This document shows, in pieces, positions 1 through 10,555 of a stretch of DNA of 64,000 nt (position 1 is the first letter of the stretch; each line of letters begins with the position of its first letter). The notes under the pieces are model-generated. The model saw only the letters and a list, made by a program, of their open reading frames with translations, ran no database searches and was not told the origin of the DNA. Source of the stretch: Alphaproteobacteria bacterium (GTDB lineage: Bacteria > Pseudomonadota > Alphaproteobacteria > Micropepsales > Micropepsaceae); NCBI GenBank assembly GCA_016124385.1, contig WGNU01000001.1, positions 1-64,000 on the forward strand, written 5' to 3'. The translations under genes were made by a program, and so were the position numbers.

Positions 1-823
1 CCTGCTTGGAGAGATCATCGTAGATGATGAGCGCGTGCATGCCGTTGTCGCGGAAATATTCCCCGATCGCGCAGCCGCCGAACGGCGCGAGGAATTGGAG
101 CGGCGCGGGCTCCGACGCGGTCGCGGCAACGATGGTCGTGTATTCCATCGCGCCCGCGTCCTCGAGCGTCTTGACGATCTGCGCGACGGTCGAACGCTTC
201 TGGCCGACCGCGACGTAGATGCAATAGAGCTTCTGGGACTCGTCCCCCGTGGCGTTGACGCCCTTCTGGTTGATGATCGTGTCGATCGCGACGGCGGTCT
301 TGCCGGTCTGGCGGTCGCCGATGATGAGCTCGCGCTGGCCGCGCCCGATCGGGATCAGCGAGTCGATCGCCTTGATGCCCGTCTGCATCGGTTCGTGCAC
401 GGACTTTCTGGGAATGATGCCGGGCGCCTTCACGTCCACGCGCCGCCGCTCCGAGGAAACGATCGGCCCTTTGCCGTCGATCGGATTGCCGAGCGGATCG
501 ACGACGCGGCCGAGCAGGCCCTTGCCCACCGGCACGTCCACGATCGCGCGCGTGCGCTTGACCGTGTCGCCTTCCTTGATGTCCTTGTCCGTGCCGAAGA
601 TGACGACGCCGACATTGTCGGTTTCAAGGTTGAGCGCCATGCCCTTGATGCCGCCCGGGAACTCGACCATCTCGCCGGCTTGCACGTTGTCGAGGCCATA
701 GATGCGCGCGATGCCGTCGCCGACGGAGAGCACCTGGCCGACCTCGCTCACTTCGGCTTCGGTGCCGAAGGCTTTGATCTGCTGCTTGAGGATGGCGGAG
801 ATTTCCGCGGCCTGGATAGACAT
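1..823 (-). CDS. atpA: ATP synthase F1 subunit alpha, 3' end cut by window edge
   Basis: Encodes the N-terminal ~274 residues of the F1 alpha subunit, which forms the alpha3-beta3 head of ATP synthase and carries the non-catalytic nucleotide sites. The start [10 protein letters not shown] is clear. The P-loop GDRQTGKTA lies at about residues 169-177, and the beta-barrel and start of the nucleotide domain are co-linear with the family. It lies 6 nt downstream of atpH on the same strand, as in the usual atpHAGDC operon. The missing C-terminus is due only to the window boundary, not to a mutation. Confidence 0.97.
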   Translation of the reverse strand, partial: MSIQAAEISAILKQQIKAFGTEAEVSEVGQVLSVGDGIARIYGLDNVQAGEMVEFPGGIKGMALNLETDNVGVVIFGTDKDIKEGDTVKRTRAIVDVPVGKGLLGRVVDPLGNPIDGKGPIVSSERRRVDVKAPGIIPRKSVHEPMQTGIKAIDSLIPIGRGQRELIIGDRQTGKTAVAIDTIINQKGVNATGDESQKLYCIYVAVGQKRSTVAQIVKTLEDAGAMEYTTIVAATASEPAPLQFLAPFGGCAIGEYFRDNGMHALIIYDDLSKQ

Positions 824-829
824 GAGCGT

Positions 830-1387
830 TTAGGCTCCTTTCATCGCGATCGCGAGATTGGCGAGTTTCGTGCGGATCGAGGAATCGACCATGCGGCTTC
901 CCGCCTGGACGATGAGGCCACCGATGAGGCCTGGATCGACGCGCGTTTCGAGCGAGACGTCGCGCCCATAGGCGGCCTTGAGGCTCGCCTTGAGGGACGC
1001 GATCTGCGTTGGGTTGAGCGGCTGGGCGCTGGTGACCTCGGCGGTCATCTCGCCGCGCGCCATGGCGACGAGCGCGGCGAACGCGCGCGCCATGTCGGCG
1101 AGCGCGAAGAGCCGGCGCTGCGAGGCGACGAAGAGGACGAAGCGGTGCGTGAGGGCCGAAACACCCGCGCGCTCGAGAAGGGCGCCGATGGCGCGCCCCT
1201 GCTCCTCGCGCGAGAAGACGGGGCTGCGCACGAGGCGGCGCAGATCCTCGCTCTCGGCAATCATCTGCCGGATCATCGCGAGGTCCCGGCCGACCGCGTC
1301 GGTCTGGCCTTCTTCCTGGGCGAGTTCATAGAGCGCGTTCGCGTAGCGGCCCGCGAGGCTATCCGAATTGGCGTCTTTGCTGGCCAA
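830..1387 (-). CDS. atpH: ATP synthase F1 subunit delta
   Basis: Peripheral-stalk subunit that ties F1 to the b subunits. I chose a TTG start at 1387. It gives 185 residues beginning LASKDANSDSLAGRYANALY, the usual length for the family, and a GGGAG sequence lies 9 nt upstream. The frame stays open further upstream, but that extension (Arg/Pro-rich) does not look like a delta subunit. The conserved ends are present: N-terminal AGRYANALYELA and C-terminal GLIGGLIVQAGSRMVDSSIR. It is first in the visible atp operon and 6 nt from atpA. The TTG start is an inference from length and SD position. Confidence 0.93.
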   Translation of the reverse strand: MASKDANSDSLAGRYANALYELAQEEGQTDAVGRDLAMIRQMIAESEDLRRLVRSPVFSREEQGRAIGALLERAGVSALTHRFVLFVASQRRLFALADMARAFAALVAMARGEMTAEVTSAQPLNPTQIASLKASLKAAYGRDVSLETRVDPGLIGGLIVQAGSRMVDSSIRTKLANLAIAMKGA

Positions 1388-1864
1388 GCGCGAGGGCTCC
1401 CAAAGGGATGGTTTGGCGGGGGTCGGCCGCGGACGCTGGCGTGGGCCGCCAACCCCTTGCACTTAAATGGTTTTCTGTGCGGGGGTGCCGCGTCCAAAGA
1501 CCCCCCGGCGAGAACGCGGCCGGGTCTTAGCATGGGCCATTCGCAGGCGCAATAACGCCCGGGAGAAGCGGGGAGGCGCTTGTGTCGCAGGGGTGAGACG
1601 GGCGCGGCCGACGCCAGTCTTATCCCCGGCGCGGCGCGCGCAAAGTTCCAGACCGCCGCCCCATTCCGCGCGCACGGTGGCAACCTTATCCCCGCTGCCG
1701 GGAACGGGCGTAAACTCACGATTCGAAAAAGGGCCGCGCGGCTCAGCGGGAGACCGAAACGGAAAAAACGAGAGTTGAAAACGAAAAACGACAAACGAAT
1801 AACAAGGGGCGGCAGGGCCCCTTGCGCCCGGCGATGCCACCCAAGGAAGGGGGGCTGAGCCGCG
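1388..1864. other. 477-bp intergenic region between divergent atpH and GT61 gene
   Basis: No convincing gene is seen. The region should hold the atp operon promoter on the minus strand and the promoter of the glycosyltransferase on the plus strand. Two TTATCCCC stretches occur (about 1620 and 1686), and an A-rich repeat copy is at 1759-1806. A weak minus-strand promoter-like pair (TTGCGC at 1552-1547 and TAAGAC at 1529-1524, 17-nt spacer) could serve atpH but is not strong. Confidence 0.5.
1759..1806 (+). repeat. A-rich intergenic repeat, copy 1
   Basis: An A-rich block in an otherwise GC-rich region. Its core AACGAAAAACGACAAACGAA (1780-1799) is found identically on the opposite strand at 24129-24148, and in degenerate form at 3342-3361. 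Flanking bases (GGAAAAA before it, A-rich after it) also match copy 3. A TTATCC motif lies about 94 nt upstream in the same orientation. Function is unknown. Confidence 0.7.
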
Positions 1865-2791
1865 ATGCGGATTGAGGACATCCATATCGCCGGATCGGTG
1901 ACGAGCATCCCGCTGCACGAGGCCTGGCTGCACATCCCGCTGTGGTTCCCCATCACGCGCGACGGCAAAACCTATTTGAGCCGGCTTGGTTTCTACAACC
2001 GGCGCAAATACGAACCCTTCGCCAGCGCCGATTTTGTGCAATGGCTCAAGCGCAATGATCCCGTGTTCGACAGCGGCAAGGCGATCAAGGGCGTCTTCTG
2101 CTTGGGCTCGTCGCCGAATTACTGGCACATGCTGATGGATCACGTGCCGCGCCTAAGCTTCTATCAAACGGGGCCCGACAAACCCGCGCCGATCCTTGCC
2201 GCCGGCGGCTTCGAGGAAACCGGGGGCCTCGCGATCCTACAGGAAGTGTTTCGCCGCCTCGCCTTGCCGCGCGTCCCGATCGTCGCGCCGCGCAGCACCT
2301 TCGTGCCGGTGCGTAAGGTGCTCTTCCCCGTCCGCCCGACTCGTTTTCAGGCCGTCGCGTTCTGGGAGCGCGTGCTCGAGAGCGAACCGGCACCCGAAGC
2401 GCGGCGCCGCCTTTTCGTGCGCCGCGGCGCCGTGCAACGCCGCCGCCTGCTTAACGAGGACGCGGTCGCCGAGCGCCTCGCACGACACGGTTTCGAGGCG
2501 ATCGATCCAGGCACGCTTTCCTTCGCCGATCAGATCAAGACTTTCGCCGCGGCCGACATCGTCGTCGGCGTCCACGGCGCAGCGATGACGAACCTGCTCT
2601 TCGCCCCGCGCGGCATTCGCGTGATCGAGCTCGCGGCCGGCCCCGAGCAGCCCTTTTTCAGCGGCCTCGCAGGCGAGAAGCACCAGCACTATCGCAGGAT
2701 CGCGGGCATCGCCGTGGACGATTCCTCGATGCACACGGATTTCACGATCGACCCGGCCACCGTCGAACAGGCGATCGGTGCCACCCGCTGA
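1865..2791 (+). CDS. Glycosyltransferase family 61 (DUF563-like) protein
   Basis: A 308-residue protein of the DUF563/GT61 type, which transfers sugars (xylose or N-acetylglucosamine types are known) in capsule, LPS or protein glycosylation. The hallmark C-terminal nucleotide-sugar region is present: ADIVVGVHGAAMTNLLFAPR followed by VIELAAG. The N-terminal half has the GSSPNYWHMLMDHVPRL segment, with a Trp-His pair typical of the family. No signal peptide or membrane helix is seen. It stands alone on the plus strand and converges with the DUF4345 gene. The acceptor and donor cannot be told from sequence. Confidence 0.85.
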   Translation: MRIEDIHIAGSVTSIPLHEAWLHIPLWFPITRDGKTYLSRLGFYNRRKYEPFASADFVQWLKRNDPVFDSGKAIKGVFCLGSSPNYWHMLMDHVPRLSFYQTGPDKPAPILAAGGFEETGGLAILQEVFRRLALPRVPIVAPRSTFVPVRKVLFPVRPTRFQAVAFWERVLESEPAPEARRRLFVRRGAVQRRRLLNEDAVAERLARHGFEAIDPGTLSFADQIKTFAAADIVVGVHGAAMTNLLFAPRGIRVIELAAGPEQPFFSGLAGEKHQHYRRIAGIAVDDSSMHTDFTIDPATVEQAIGATR

Positions 2792-2805
2792 ACGTGACGG
2801 GAGCC

Positions 2806-3216
2806 TTACTGCGGAATTCCAGGACGATAGACGAGCAGCGGCGGCACTATGAGGAAGAAACCCAACAGGAATTCGGCAAGGATTCCTTGGATGTTGGCGC
2901 GAAAAGACGTCCCGTCCAGAAGCACCGAGGTCACTCGCGCAAACCCGGCGAACAGCCACGCGGTCCCCAGCCCCACTGTGATGAACGGATTGTCGAATAC
3001 CGCCAGCGTCAGAAGCGCCAGCCCGCTGATCCCCACGAAGAACCCGCCATAGGTGGAACGGACCTCCGAGATTCCTTCGTCACGCTCCTCGTCGAGCTTG
3101 AGGCCAACCAATTTCAACGCGCCGTTGGGAAAAAACAGGCCGTAGAGACCGAGAGCCAGAGAGAAGAGCAGGGCGAGCACGCTCGTCCAAAGGATTGGCA
3201 GTGAATAGGCGTCCAT
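2806..3216 (-). CDS. Small integral membrane protein, DUF4345-like
   Basis: A 136-residue hydrophobic protein starting MDAYSLPILWTSVLALLFSL. It has four likely membrane helices (about residues 7-29, 53-72, 77-97 and 108-130) and a conserved-looking RSTYGGFFVGI segment before helix 2. The arrangement resembles the DUF4345 family, whose function is unknown. The ATG at 3216 has a G-rich SD (GGGGGG) just upstream. Longer in-frame starts exist, but they add an Arg-rich non-membrane stretch and are less likely. It is downstream of priA on the same strand, separated by a 152-bp gap that contains repeat copy 2. Confidence 0.7.
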   Translation of the reverse strand: MDAYSLPILWTSVLALLFSLALGLYGLFFPNGALKLVGLKLDEERDEGISEVRSTYGGFFVGISGLALLTLAVFDNPFITVGLGTAWLFAGFARVTSVLLDGTSFRANIQGILAEFLLGFFLIVPPLLVYRPGIPQ

Positions 3217-3317
3217 GCGGCCCCCCGGCACCTGTTTGCGCCGTGACTCTATCCGGTTCGGTGCGATCCGCACCATCTCTCCGCGTCGCCCCGCGTGCAT
3301 GCCCGGCTGCGCGAACG

Positions 3318-3362
3318 CAAATGAAAGTTCTGAAAACAAAAAACGAAAAACAAAAAACAAAG
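3318..3362 (+). repeat. A-rich intergenic repeat, degenerate copy 2
   Basis: A degenerate copy of the A-rich block, with core AACGAAAAACAAAAAACAAA at 3342-3361. It lies in the 152-bp gap after priA. A TATCC motif occurs about 93 nt upstream, a spacing like copy 1. It is less well conserved than copies 1 and 3. Confidence 0.55.
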
Positions 3363-3368
3363 CGCTGT

Positions 3369-5573
3369 TCAGAGGAAGCTCACCGGATCGACATCGACGC
3401 TCAGCCTCACCTTGCCTGGCACTTGGACGAGGCCGAGCCAGGTGCGGATATAGTCGGACAGCTTAACGCGCCGCTCGGCCTGAACGAGCAGCCGCACCCG
3501 CGTCTCCCCGCGCAGGCGTGCCATCGCGGCCGGCGCCGGCCCCCAAACCTCAACGCCGAGCGACAACGGCGCCGCTGCGCGCAGCCGCCGCGCGGTCTCC
3601 ATGACCAGCGCCTCCTCCCGCCCGGAGAGCAGGATCGCGGCCAGCCGCCCGAAGGGGGGAAAGCCGTTCACCCGCCGATCCTCGGCCTCGAGCGCGAGGA
3701 AGCCGTCGCGGTCGCCGGTCGCGAGCGCCTTCATGAGCGGATCCTCCGGCCGCGTCGTCTGGATGAGCACGCGGCCACGCCGCTCCGCCCTGCCCGCGCG
3801 GCCCGCGACCTGATGAAGAAGCTGAAACGTCCGCTCCCGCGCGCGCGGATCCCCGCCCTGCAGGCCGATATCGGCATCGACAACACCGACCAGCGTCAGC
3901 AGCGGGAAATGATGACCCTTCGCCACCATCTGCGTGCCGATGAGAATGTCCGTGCCGCCATCCGCCATGGCTTCGATCGCGGCCTGAACCTGCCGCGGCC
4001 CGCGCAGCATGTCGGAGGACGCGACCGCGATCAGCGCGCCTGGATAATGTGCGCGAGCCTCCTCCGCGACGCGCTCGACGCCTGGCCCGGAGGCGGCAAG
4101 CGTTTCCTTCGCCCCGCATTGCGGGCACGTCTTGGGGATCGGCACGTCGTAGCCGCAATGATGGCATTTGAGCCGCGCGAGATAACGATGCTCGACCAGC
4201 CAGGCCGAACAATGCGGGCAGCCCAGCCGATGCCCGCAGGCGCGGCAGAGCGTCAGCGGCGCATAGCCTCGCCGGTTAAGGAACAGCAGCACCTGCTCGC
4301 GCTGCTTGAGCGTCTCGCCGATCGCCAGATGCAGCAGGGGCGACAGCCATTCCTGCCGCGCCGGGGGCGCCGCGCGCAGATCGACCAGCTCGACCGCCGG
4401 CATGCCCGCATCGCCGTGCCGCGCGGGCAGGCGCACATGGTGATAGCGCCCGCTCGTCGCATTGACCCAGGTCTCGAGCGAGGGCGTTGCGGACGACAGC
4501 ACGATCGGGACCTCCGCGAGCATGGCACGCACCACCGCCATGTCGCGCGCGTGATAGATGACGCCCTCATCCTGCTTGAACGCCTGCTCGTGCTCTTCAT
4601 CAACGATGATGAGCGAAAGGTTCGCGTAAGGCAGGATCAATGCCGATCGCGCGCCGACGATCACGCGGGCCGAGCCCTCCATCACCCAGCGGTAGACGCG
4701 CCGCCGCTCACGCGGCTTGAGGTCGGAATGCCATTCCTGCGGCCGCACGCCGAACCGCCGCTCGAACCGGTCGAGAAATTGTACGGTGAGCGCGATCTCG
4801 GGCAGCAGAATGAGAATCTGTCCCTCGCCCCGGAGCGCCGCCGCGACCATTTCGAAATAGGTTTCGGTCTTGCCCGCGCCCGTCACGCCGTCGAGCAGGC
4901 TGACCGAGAACCCGCCAGCGACGCGCGCGACAAGCGCATCGGCCGCCTCGCGCTGCGCCTTCGTCAGCAAGACGCCTTCGTGATCGGGATCTGGCGCACG
5001 CGGTGCGGGTGCGGCGGGGAGCTCCACCGGGCTCAGCGCGCCCGCGGCCTCAAGGCCCCGCACGACGGCGGAGGTGACTCCCGCTTCCTCGGCGAGATGC
5101 CGGGGCAGCCGTGCGAACCCGTCATCGGCGACGGCGAGAACCCGCTCACGCTGCGGCGACAGACGCTCCGGCGTCTCCGGTCCCCGCGTGAGCGCGACGA
5201 CCGGCGGCTCCGGCTCGAGCGCGGCGGGCACACGCAGCACGAGCGAGAGGACTTCGCCTGGAGGCGTCACTGTGTAGTCCGCCATCCAGTCGATGAAGCG
5301 CAGCAAGTTCTCGGGCAACCGGGCGCCGGGAAAAACATGCTCGACCACCCGCAATTTGGCCGCGGGCGCCTCGCCGCTTGCCGGCCCGAGCACGCAGCCG
5401 ATCGTTTGCGACGCGCCGAGCGGCACGATCACGAGGTCGCCGCGCTCCAGTTGAACGCCCGCGGGAACCAGGTAGTCGTAGGCTCCCTTCAGCGGCCGCG
5501 GCAGGAGCACCGCCACACGCGCCGGCGCATCCGGCGAAAGGTCGAGCTCGGGAGTGTCAAGCGAGGCAGTCAT
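3369..5573 (-). CDS. priA: Primosomal protein N', replication restart helicase PriA
   Basis: A 3'-to-5' DNA helicase that reloads the replisome at collapsed forks. It has 734 residues, the normal length. An N-terminal DNA-binding domain comes first, then Walker [10 protein letters not shown] (229-237) and the DEEH box (325-328). The zinc-binding insertion has eight cysteines in four pairs (443/446, 452/455, 470/473, 483/486), and helicase motifs V and VI are in the C-terminal half ([20 protein letters not shown]). It is divergent from the transaldolase gene with about 60 bp between them. The product is cytoplasmic. Confidence 0.97.
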   Translation of the reverse strand: MTASLDTPELDLSPDAPARVAVLLPRPLKGAYDYLVPAGVQLERGDLVIVPLGASQTIGCVLGPASGEAPAAKLRVVEHVFPGARLPENLLRFIDWMADYTVTPPGEVLSLVLRVPAALEPEPPVVALTRGPETPERLSPQRERVLAVADDGFARLPRHLAEEAGVTSAVVRGLEAAGALSPVELPAAPAPRAPDPDHEGVLLTKAQREAADALVARVAGGFSVSLLDGVTGAGKTETYFEMVAAALRGEGQILILLPEIALTVQFLDRFERRFGVRPQEWHSDLKPRERRRVYRWVMEGSARVIVGARSALILPYANLSLIIVDEEHEQAFKQDEGVIYHARDMAVVRAMLAEVPIVLSSATPSLETWVNATSGRYHHVRLPARHGDAGMPAVELVDLRAAPPARQEWLSPLLHLAIGETLKQREQVLLFLNRRGYAPLTLCRACGHRLGCPHCSAWLVEHRYLARLKCHHCGYDVPIPKTCPQCGAKETLAASGPGVERVAEEARAHYPGALIAVASSDMLRGPRQVQAAIEAMADGGTDILIGTQMVAKGHHFPLLTLVGVVDADIGLQGGDPRARERTFQLLHQVAGRAGRAERRGRVLIQTTRPEDPLMKALATGDRDGFLALEAEDRRVNGFPPFGRLAAILLSGREEALVMETARRLRAAAPLSLGVEVWGPAPAAMARLRGETRVRLLVQAERRVKLSDYIRTWLGLVQVPGKVRLSVDVDPVSFL

Positions 5574-5632
5574 CCACTACTCTCTGGCCCGACTCGGGCA
5601 AGCCTGCCAAATGTGATAGAGCGCGAGGCACC

Positions 5633-6286
5633 ATGAAATTCTTTGTTGATACGGCGGATCTCGCCGACATCCGCGATCTTCACGCAACCGGCATGGTCGA
5701 CGGGGTGACGACGAATCCCTCACTCATCGCCAAGGCCGGGCGCAATTTCCTCGAGGTGATCGCCGAGATTTGCGACCTCGTCAAAGGACCCGTGAGCGCT
5801 GAAGTCGCCGCGACCGATGTTGAGACGATGCTGAAGGAAGGTCGCAAGCTCGCCGCCATCGCCGAGAACGTCACGGTGAAATTGCCGCTCACGTGGGATG
5901 GGCTCAAGGCATGCCGTGCGCTCGCGGACGACGGAACGATGGTCAACGTCACGCTCTGCTTTTCCGCGAACCAGGCGCTCCTTGCCGCCAAGGCGGGCGC
6001 GGCGTTCATTTCACCCTTCGTCGGCCGTCTCGATGATATCGGCGAAACCGGGATGGACCTCATCCGCGAGATCCGCGCGATCTACGACAACTACGACTAC
6101 GAGACGGAGATCCTGGTCGCCTCGATTCGCAATCCCGTCCATGTGAAGGAGGCCGCGATCATCGGCGCCGATGTCGCGACCGTCCCGCCGGCAGTCTTGC
6201 GCCAGCTCTCGCAGCATCCCTTGACGGACAAGGGCCTTGCGGCCTTCCTCGCGGATTGGAAGAAGACGGGGCAATCGATCCTGTGA
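5633..6286 (+). CDS. fsa: Fructose-6-phosphate aldolase / small transaldolase (TalC/MipB type)
   Basis: A 217-residue class I aldolase of the small transaldolase family. It catalyses either dihydroxyacetone transfer between sugar phosphates in the pentose phosphate pathway or fructose-6-phosphate cleavage. The family start [13 protein letters not shown] is present, as are TTNPS (26-30) and the Schiff-base lysine in NVTVKLPLT (Lys83). GAGG lies 5 nt before the ATG. A longer upstream open frame is just shadow on priA. Transaldolase versus F6P aldolase activity cannot be settled by eye. The stop overlaps the start of xerC. Confidence 0.93.
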   Translation: MKFFVDTADLADIRDLHATGMVDGVTTNPSLIAKAGRNFLEVIAEICDLVKGPVSAEVAATDVETMLKEGRKLAAIAENVTVKLPLTWDGLKACRALADDGTMVNVTLCFSANQALLAAKAGAAFISPFVGRLDDIGETGMDLIREIRAIYDNYDYETEILVASIRNPVHVKEAAIIGADVATVPPAVLRQLSQHPLTDKGLAAFLADWKKTGQSIL

Positions 6287-7254
6287 CCGCCGAGGCACTG
6301 CGCAAGAGCTACCTCGCCTATCTGGAGCACGAACGCCGCTTGAGCGCGCTGACGCTCCGCGCCTATGGCGACGATACAGCCTCGTTCCTCGGCTTTCTCG
6401 CGAACCACACCGGCGAACGGCCGACCGCGGCGATGCTGGGGACGGTGACCGCATCGGACATCCGCGCATGGGCGGCAAAGCGGCGCGCCGACGGTTTGGG
6501 TGCGCGCGGGCTCGCCCGTGCGCTGGCGGCCCTGCGCGGCTTCTACCGCTACCTCGCCAAGCGGCACGGCATCATCAACGATCAGATCGCGCTCGTGCGG
6601 ACGCCGAAACTGCCACGCACCTTGCCCCGGCCCGTCTCGATCGAGGATGCGGCGGATGTGCTAGCGATGGCCGGCGAGGTGAGAGAAGCCCCTTGGGAAC
6701 AGGCGCGCGATCTGGCGCTCGTGACGCTCCTTTATGGGGCGGGCCTGCGCATCGCCGAGGCCCTCAGCCTACGGATGAAGCATCTTCCCTTGAGCGAAAC
6801 CCTCCGCGTGACGGGGAAAGGCGGCAAGGTGCGCGACGTTCCCGTGCTGCCGGCGATCGGCGAAGCGGTCGCGGCCTACGCGGACGCCCTGCCCTATGCG
6901 CGGGGAGCAAACGACGCGCTCTTCGTCTCGACCCGCGGCAAGCCGCTCTCGGCCCGCGCGGCGCAAGGTCTTATGCAGCAGATCCGCATTCGGCTCGGCC
7001 TGCCGGATTCGGCGACGCCGCACGCCCTGCGCCATTCCTTCGCGACGCACCTTCTCGGCAATGGAACGGATCTGCGCGCGATCCAGGAGCTTCTCGGGCA
7101 CGCCTCGCTTGCGACGACGCAGCGCTACACCGCCGTCGATGAGACGCGTCTCATGTCCGTTTATGGAGCCGCGCACCCGCGCGCCCGAGCTGGCTCGGCG
7201 CCCGCAGCAGCACCCAGGGCACGCCGTCTTCGGAGCCCTGCTCAACGGCCTTGA
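6283..7254 (+). CDS. xerC: Tyrosine site-specific recombinase XerC
   Basis: Resolves chromosome dimers at dif together with XerD and FtsK. The chosen GTG at 6283 overlaps the aldolase stop as GTGA, suggesting translational coupling; it gives 323 residues starting [19 protein letters not shown]. An in-frame ATG at 6256 would add nine residues. An N-terminal SAM-like core-binding domain (about 5-95) precedes the catalytic domain. All catalytic residues are present: Arg156, Lys182, His247-x-x-Arg250, His273 and Tyr282. The last ~25 residues (Ala/Arg/Pro-rich) extend past the usual end and overlap the GNAT gene on the other strand by 104 bp. Confidence 0.94.
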   Translation: MTAEALRKSYLAYLEHERRLSALTLRAYGDDTASFLGFLANHTGERPTAAMLGTVTASDIRAWAAKRRADGLGARGLARALAALRGFYRYLAKRHGIINDQIALVRTPKLPRTLPRPVSIEDAADVLAMAGEVREAPWEQARDLALVTLLYGAGLRIAEALSLRMKHLPLSETLRVTGKGGKVRDVPVLPAIGEAVAAYADALPYARGANDALFVSTRGKPLSARAAQGLMQQIRIRLGLPDSATPHALRHSFATHLLGNGTDLRAIQELLGHASLATTQRYTAVDETRLMSVYGAAHPRARAGSAPAAAPRARRLRSPAQRP

Positions 7255-7624
7255 AGCCCAACTTGCGATAAAAGGCGAGCGCGGCCTCGTTCGCCGTGTC
7301 GCACTTGAGGGTAAGGGCCGCCTCTGCATCGCTTGCGACCAATTCGAGCAAACGCGCGCCGATGCCGCGGCCCCTTGCGTGCTCCTCGACATAGAGGCCA
7401 TGGACGAAGGATTGCGGCCGATAAAAGGAAAGGAATCCAAGAAGGCCGCCTCCCACTTCCGCGATGGTCACTTCTTCTTCGGCCGCGAATGTGAAGAAGT
7501 CGGAAGCCTGGAAACTGTCGATCGGACGCCACGTGAAGACGTCCCGCCCCACGCGCTCATAGAGCGCTGCGCACCGCGCGATGTCCGGCGCAAGGGCGGC
7601 ACGGATCGAGTAGGAAGTCGCCAA
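7151..7624 (-). CDS. GNAT family N-acetyltransferase
   Basis: A 157-residue GNAT-fold acetyltransferase that uses acetyl-CoA. The acetyl-CoA pyrophosphate loop is ARGRGIGARLL (about 83-93), and the C-terminal half has [13 protein letters not shown], typical of the family. The substrate is unknown. It starts 9 nt after the lpdA stop on the same strand, so it is probably co-transcribed with the 2-oxoglutarate dehydrogenase genes. Its 3' end runs 104 bp into the convergent xerC gene. The sequence surrounding the overlap is open on both strands, so neither gene looks damaged. Confidence 0.85.
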   Translation of the reverse strand: MATSYSIRAALAPDIARCAALYERVGRDVFTWRPIDSFQASDFFTFAAEEEVTIAEVGGGLLGFLSFYRPQSFVHGLYVEEHARGRGIGARLLELVASDAEAALTLKCDTANEAALAFYRKLGFKAVEQGSEDGVPWVLLRAPSQLGRAGARLHKRT

Positions 7625-7633
7625 GCGCCTCGC

Positions 7634-9034
7634 TCACATCTGCATCGTCCAGCCGCCCACCGCCATCGCGGCTTGGCGAACGGCTTCGGTGAGCGTTGGG
7701 TGAGCATGCGATGTCCGTGCGATGTCTTCCGATGCCGCGCCCAGTTCGATGCCAAGCGCGATTTCGGCGATCATCACCCCGGCATCCGGGCCGATGATAT
7801 GCGCGCCAAGCACGCGGTCGGTCTGCGCGTGAGCGAGAATCTTCGCGAACCCATCGGTCGCGCTGATGGTCTTGGCCCGCGCGTTGGCGGTGAAGGGGAA
7901 TTTGCCGACCTTGTAGGGAATGCCCTGCGTCTTCAGCTCTTCTTCCGTCTTGCCGACGCTGGCCACTTCCGGCGCCGTATAGACGACGCCCGGAATGGCA
8001 TCGTAGTTCACATGGCCGGCCTGCCCCGCGATGAGTTCGGCAACCGCCACGGCCTCGTCTTCCGCCTTGTGGGCGAGCATCGGCCCGTCGCGCACGTCGC
8101 CGATCGCCCAGACATTCGGGGCACCGGTCTGGTAGTGCCCGTCGGAGACGATCTTGCCACGATTGTCGAGCTTCACCCCTGCCGTCTCAAGGCCAAGCCC
8201 TTCCGTGTACGGACGCCGCCCGATGGAGACGAGCACCACATCCGCATCGAGCGTCTCAGGCGCACCGCCGCCGGCCGGCTCGATCGTGACCTTGACGCCC
8301 GCGCCCTTCTTCTCAGCGCCCGTCACCTTGTAGCCGAGCTTGAACGCCATCCCCTGTTTCTGGAGAACGCGTTGGAATTGACGGGATACCTCACCGTCCA
8401 TGCCCGGCGTGATCCGGTCGAGAAACTCAACGACGGTGACATCCGAGCCGAGGCGCCGCCAAACCGAGCCCATTTCGAGCCCGATATAGCCGCCGCCGAT
8501 CACGATCAGCTTCTCGGGCACACGCGAAAGTTTGAGCGCGCCGGTCGAGGAGACGATTTTCTCTTCATCGATCGTGACGCCCGGGAGCGGCATCACTTCG
8601 GAGCCTGTCGCCAGCACGATGTGCCGCCCCGAGACTTGCTGCGAGCTGCCATTCGCCGCGACAGCAACACCGCCACCGCCCGTGAGGCGCCCGGCGCCCT
8701 TCAGCCAATCGATCTTGTGCTTGCGGAAGAGGAACTCGACGCCCTTCGTCAGCTCGCCGACGACCTTGTCCTTGTTGGCGAGCATCGCGCCCAAATCGAC
8801 CTCGACGCTCTGCGCCTTGATGCCGAGCGAACCGGCATGACGGATCTCCTCGACGAGCTCGGAGGAGTGCAACAGCGCCTTCGAGGGAATGCAGCCGACA
8901 TTGAGGCACGTGCCTCCCAGCGTCTCGCGCTTTTCGACGACGGCAGCTTTGAGACCCAGCTGCGCCGCGCGGATGGCGCAATTGTAGCCGCCAGGGCCAC
9001 CCCCGACGACGACGACATCATAGGCCTCGGCCAT
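7634..9034 (-). CDS. lpdA: Dihydrolipoyl dehydrogenase (E3)
   Basis: The FAD-dependent E3 component that reoxidises dihydrolipoamide and passes electrons to NAD+. The start MAEAYDVVVVGGGPGGYNCA gives 466 residues. The FAD Rossmann motif is near the N-terminus and the redox disulfide is in GGTCLNVGCIPSK (Cys43/Cys48). The NAD site is IGGGYIGLEMGS, and the catalytic His-Glu stretch HAHPTLTEA is close to the C-terminus. It lies third after sucA and sucB, consistent with a role in the 2-oxoglutarate dehydrogenase complex. The 216-bp gap to sucB might allow an additional promoter. Confidence 0.97.
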   Translation of the reverse strand: MAEAYDVVVVGGGPGGYNCAIRAAQLGLKAAVVEKRETLGGTCLNVGCIPSKALLHSSELVEEIRHAGSLGIKAQSVEVDLGAMLANKDKVVGELTKGVEFLFRKHKIDWLKGAGRLTGGGGVAVAANGSSQQVSGRHIVLATGSEVMPLPGVTIDEEKIVSSTGALKLSRVPEKLIVIGGGYIGLEMGSVWRRLGSDVTVVEFLDRITPGMDGEVSRQFQRVLQKQGMAFKLGYKVTGAEKKGAGVKVTIEPAGGGAPETLDADVVLVSIGRRPYTEGLGLETAGVKLDNRGKIVSDGHYQTGAPNVWAIGDVRDGPMLAHKAEDEAVAVAELIAGQAGHVNYDAIPGVVYTAPEVASVGKTEEELKTQGIPYKVGKFPFTANARAKTISATDGFAKILAHAQTDRVLGAHIIGPDAGVMIAEIALGIELGAASEDIARTSHAHPTLTEAVRQAAMAVGGWTMQM

Positions 9035-9250
9035 GCTGCGGGATTCCCTGGGTTGCGCCGCCGGAGCGGCATTGCTCACGGTACGTATGGTGCCTCGGCC
9101 GAATAGCCAAGACCGAAAGAACGAACGCGCCACGCTTCCCCCCGAAACACCGCCCTGCCCCCCGGGGACGATAGCCAACCGGGCTTGCCGACGTAAGGAC
9201 GCGAAGGACGCAGCCGGCCTAGAACATGCCTCTCCGGCGGTGGCGCGGGC

Positions 9251-10519
<1,269 letters not shown>

Positions 10520-10555
10520 GGGGGGGACGAGCTTTCCTGGGATGCGGGAGGACAG

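Noticed and set aside
1-823. atpA as a truncated gene
   Set aside because: The frame is open to the edge and the sequence is normal; only the window boundary cuts it.
35-1555. Long plus-strand open frame opposite atpA and atpH, and many similar long frames elsewhere
   Set aside because: They are antisense shadows of real genes caused by high GC and have Arg/Asp/His-rich, low-complexity products.
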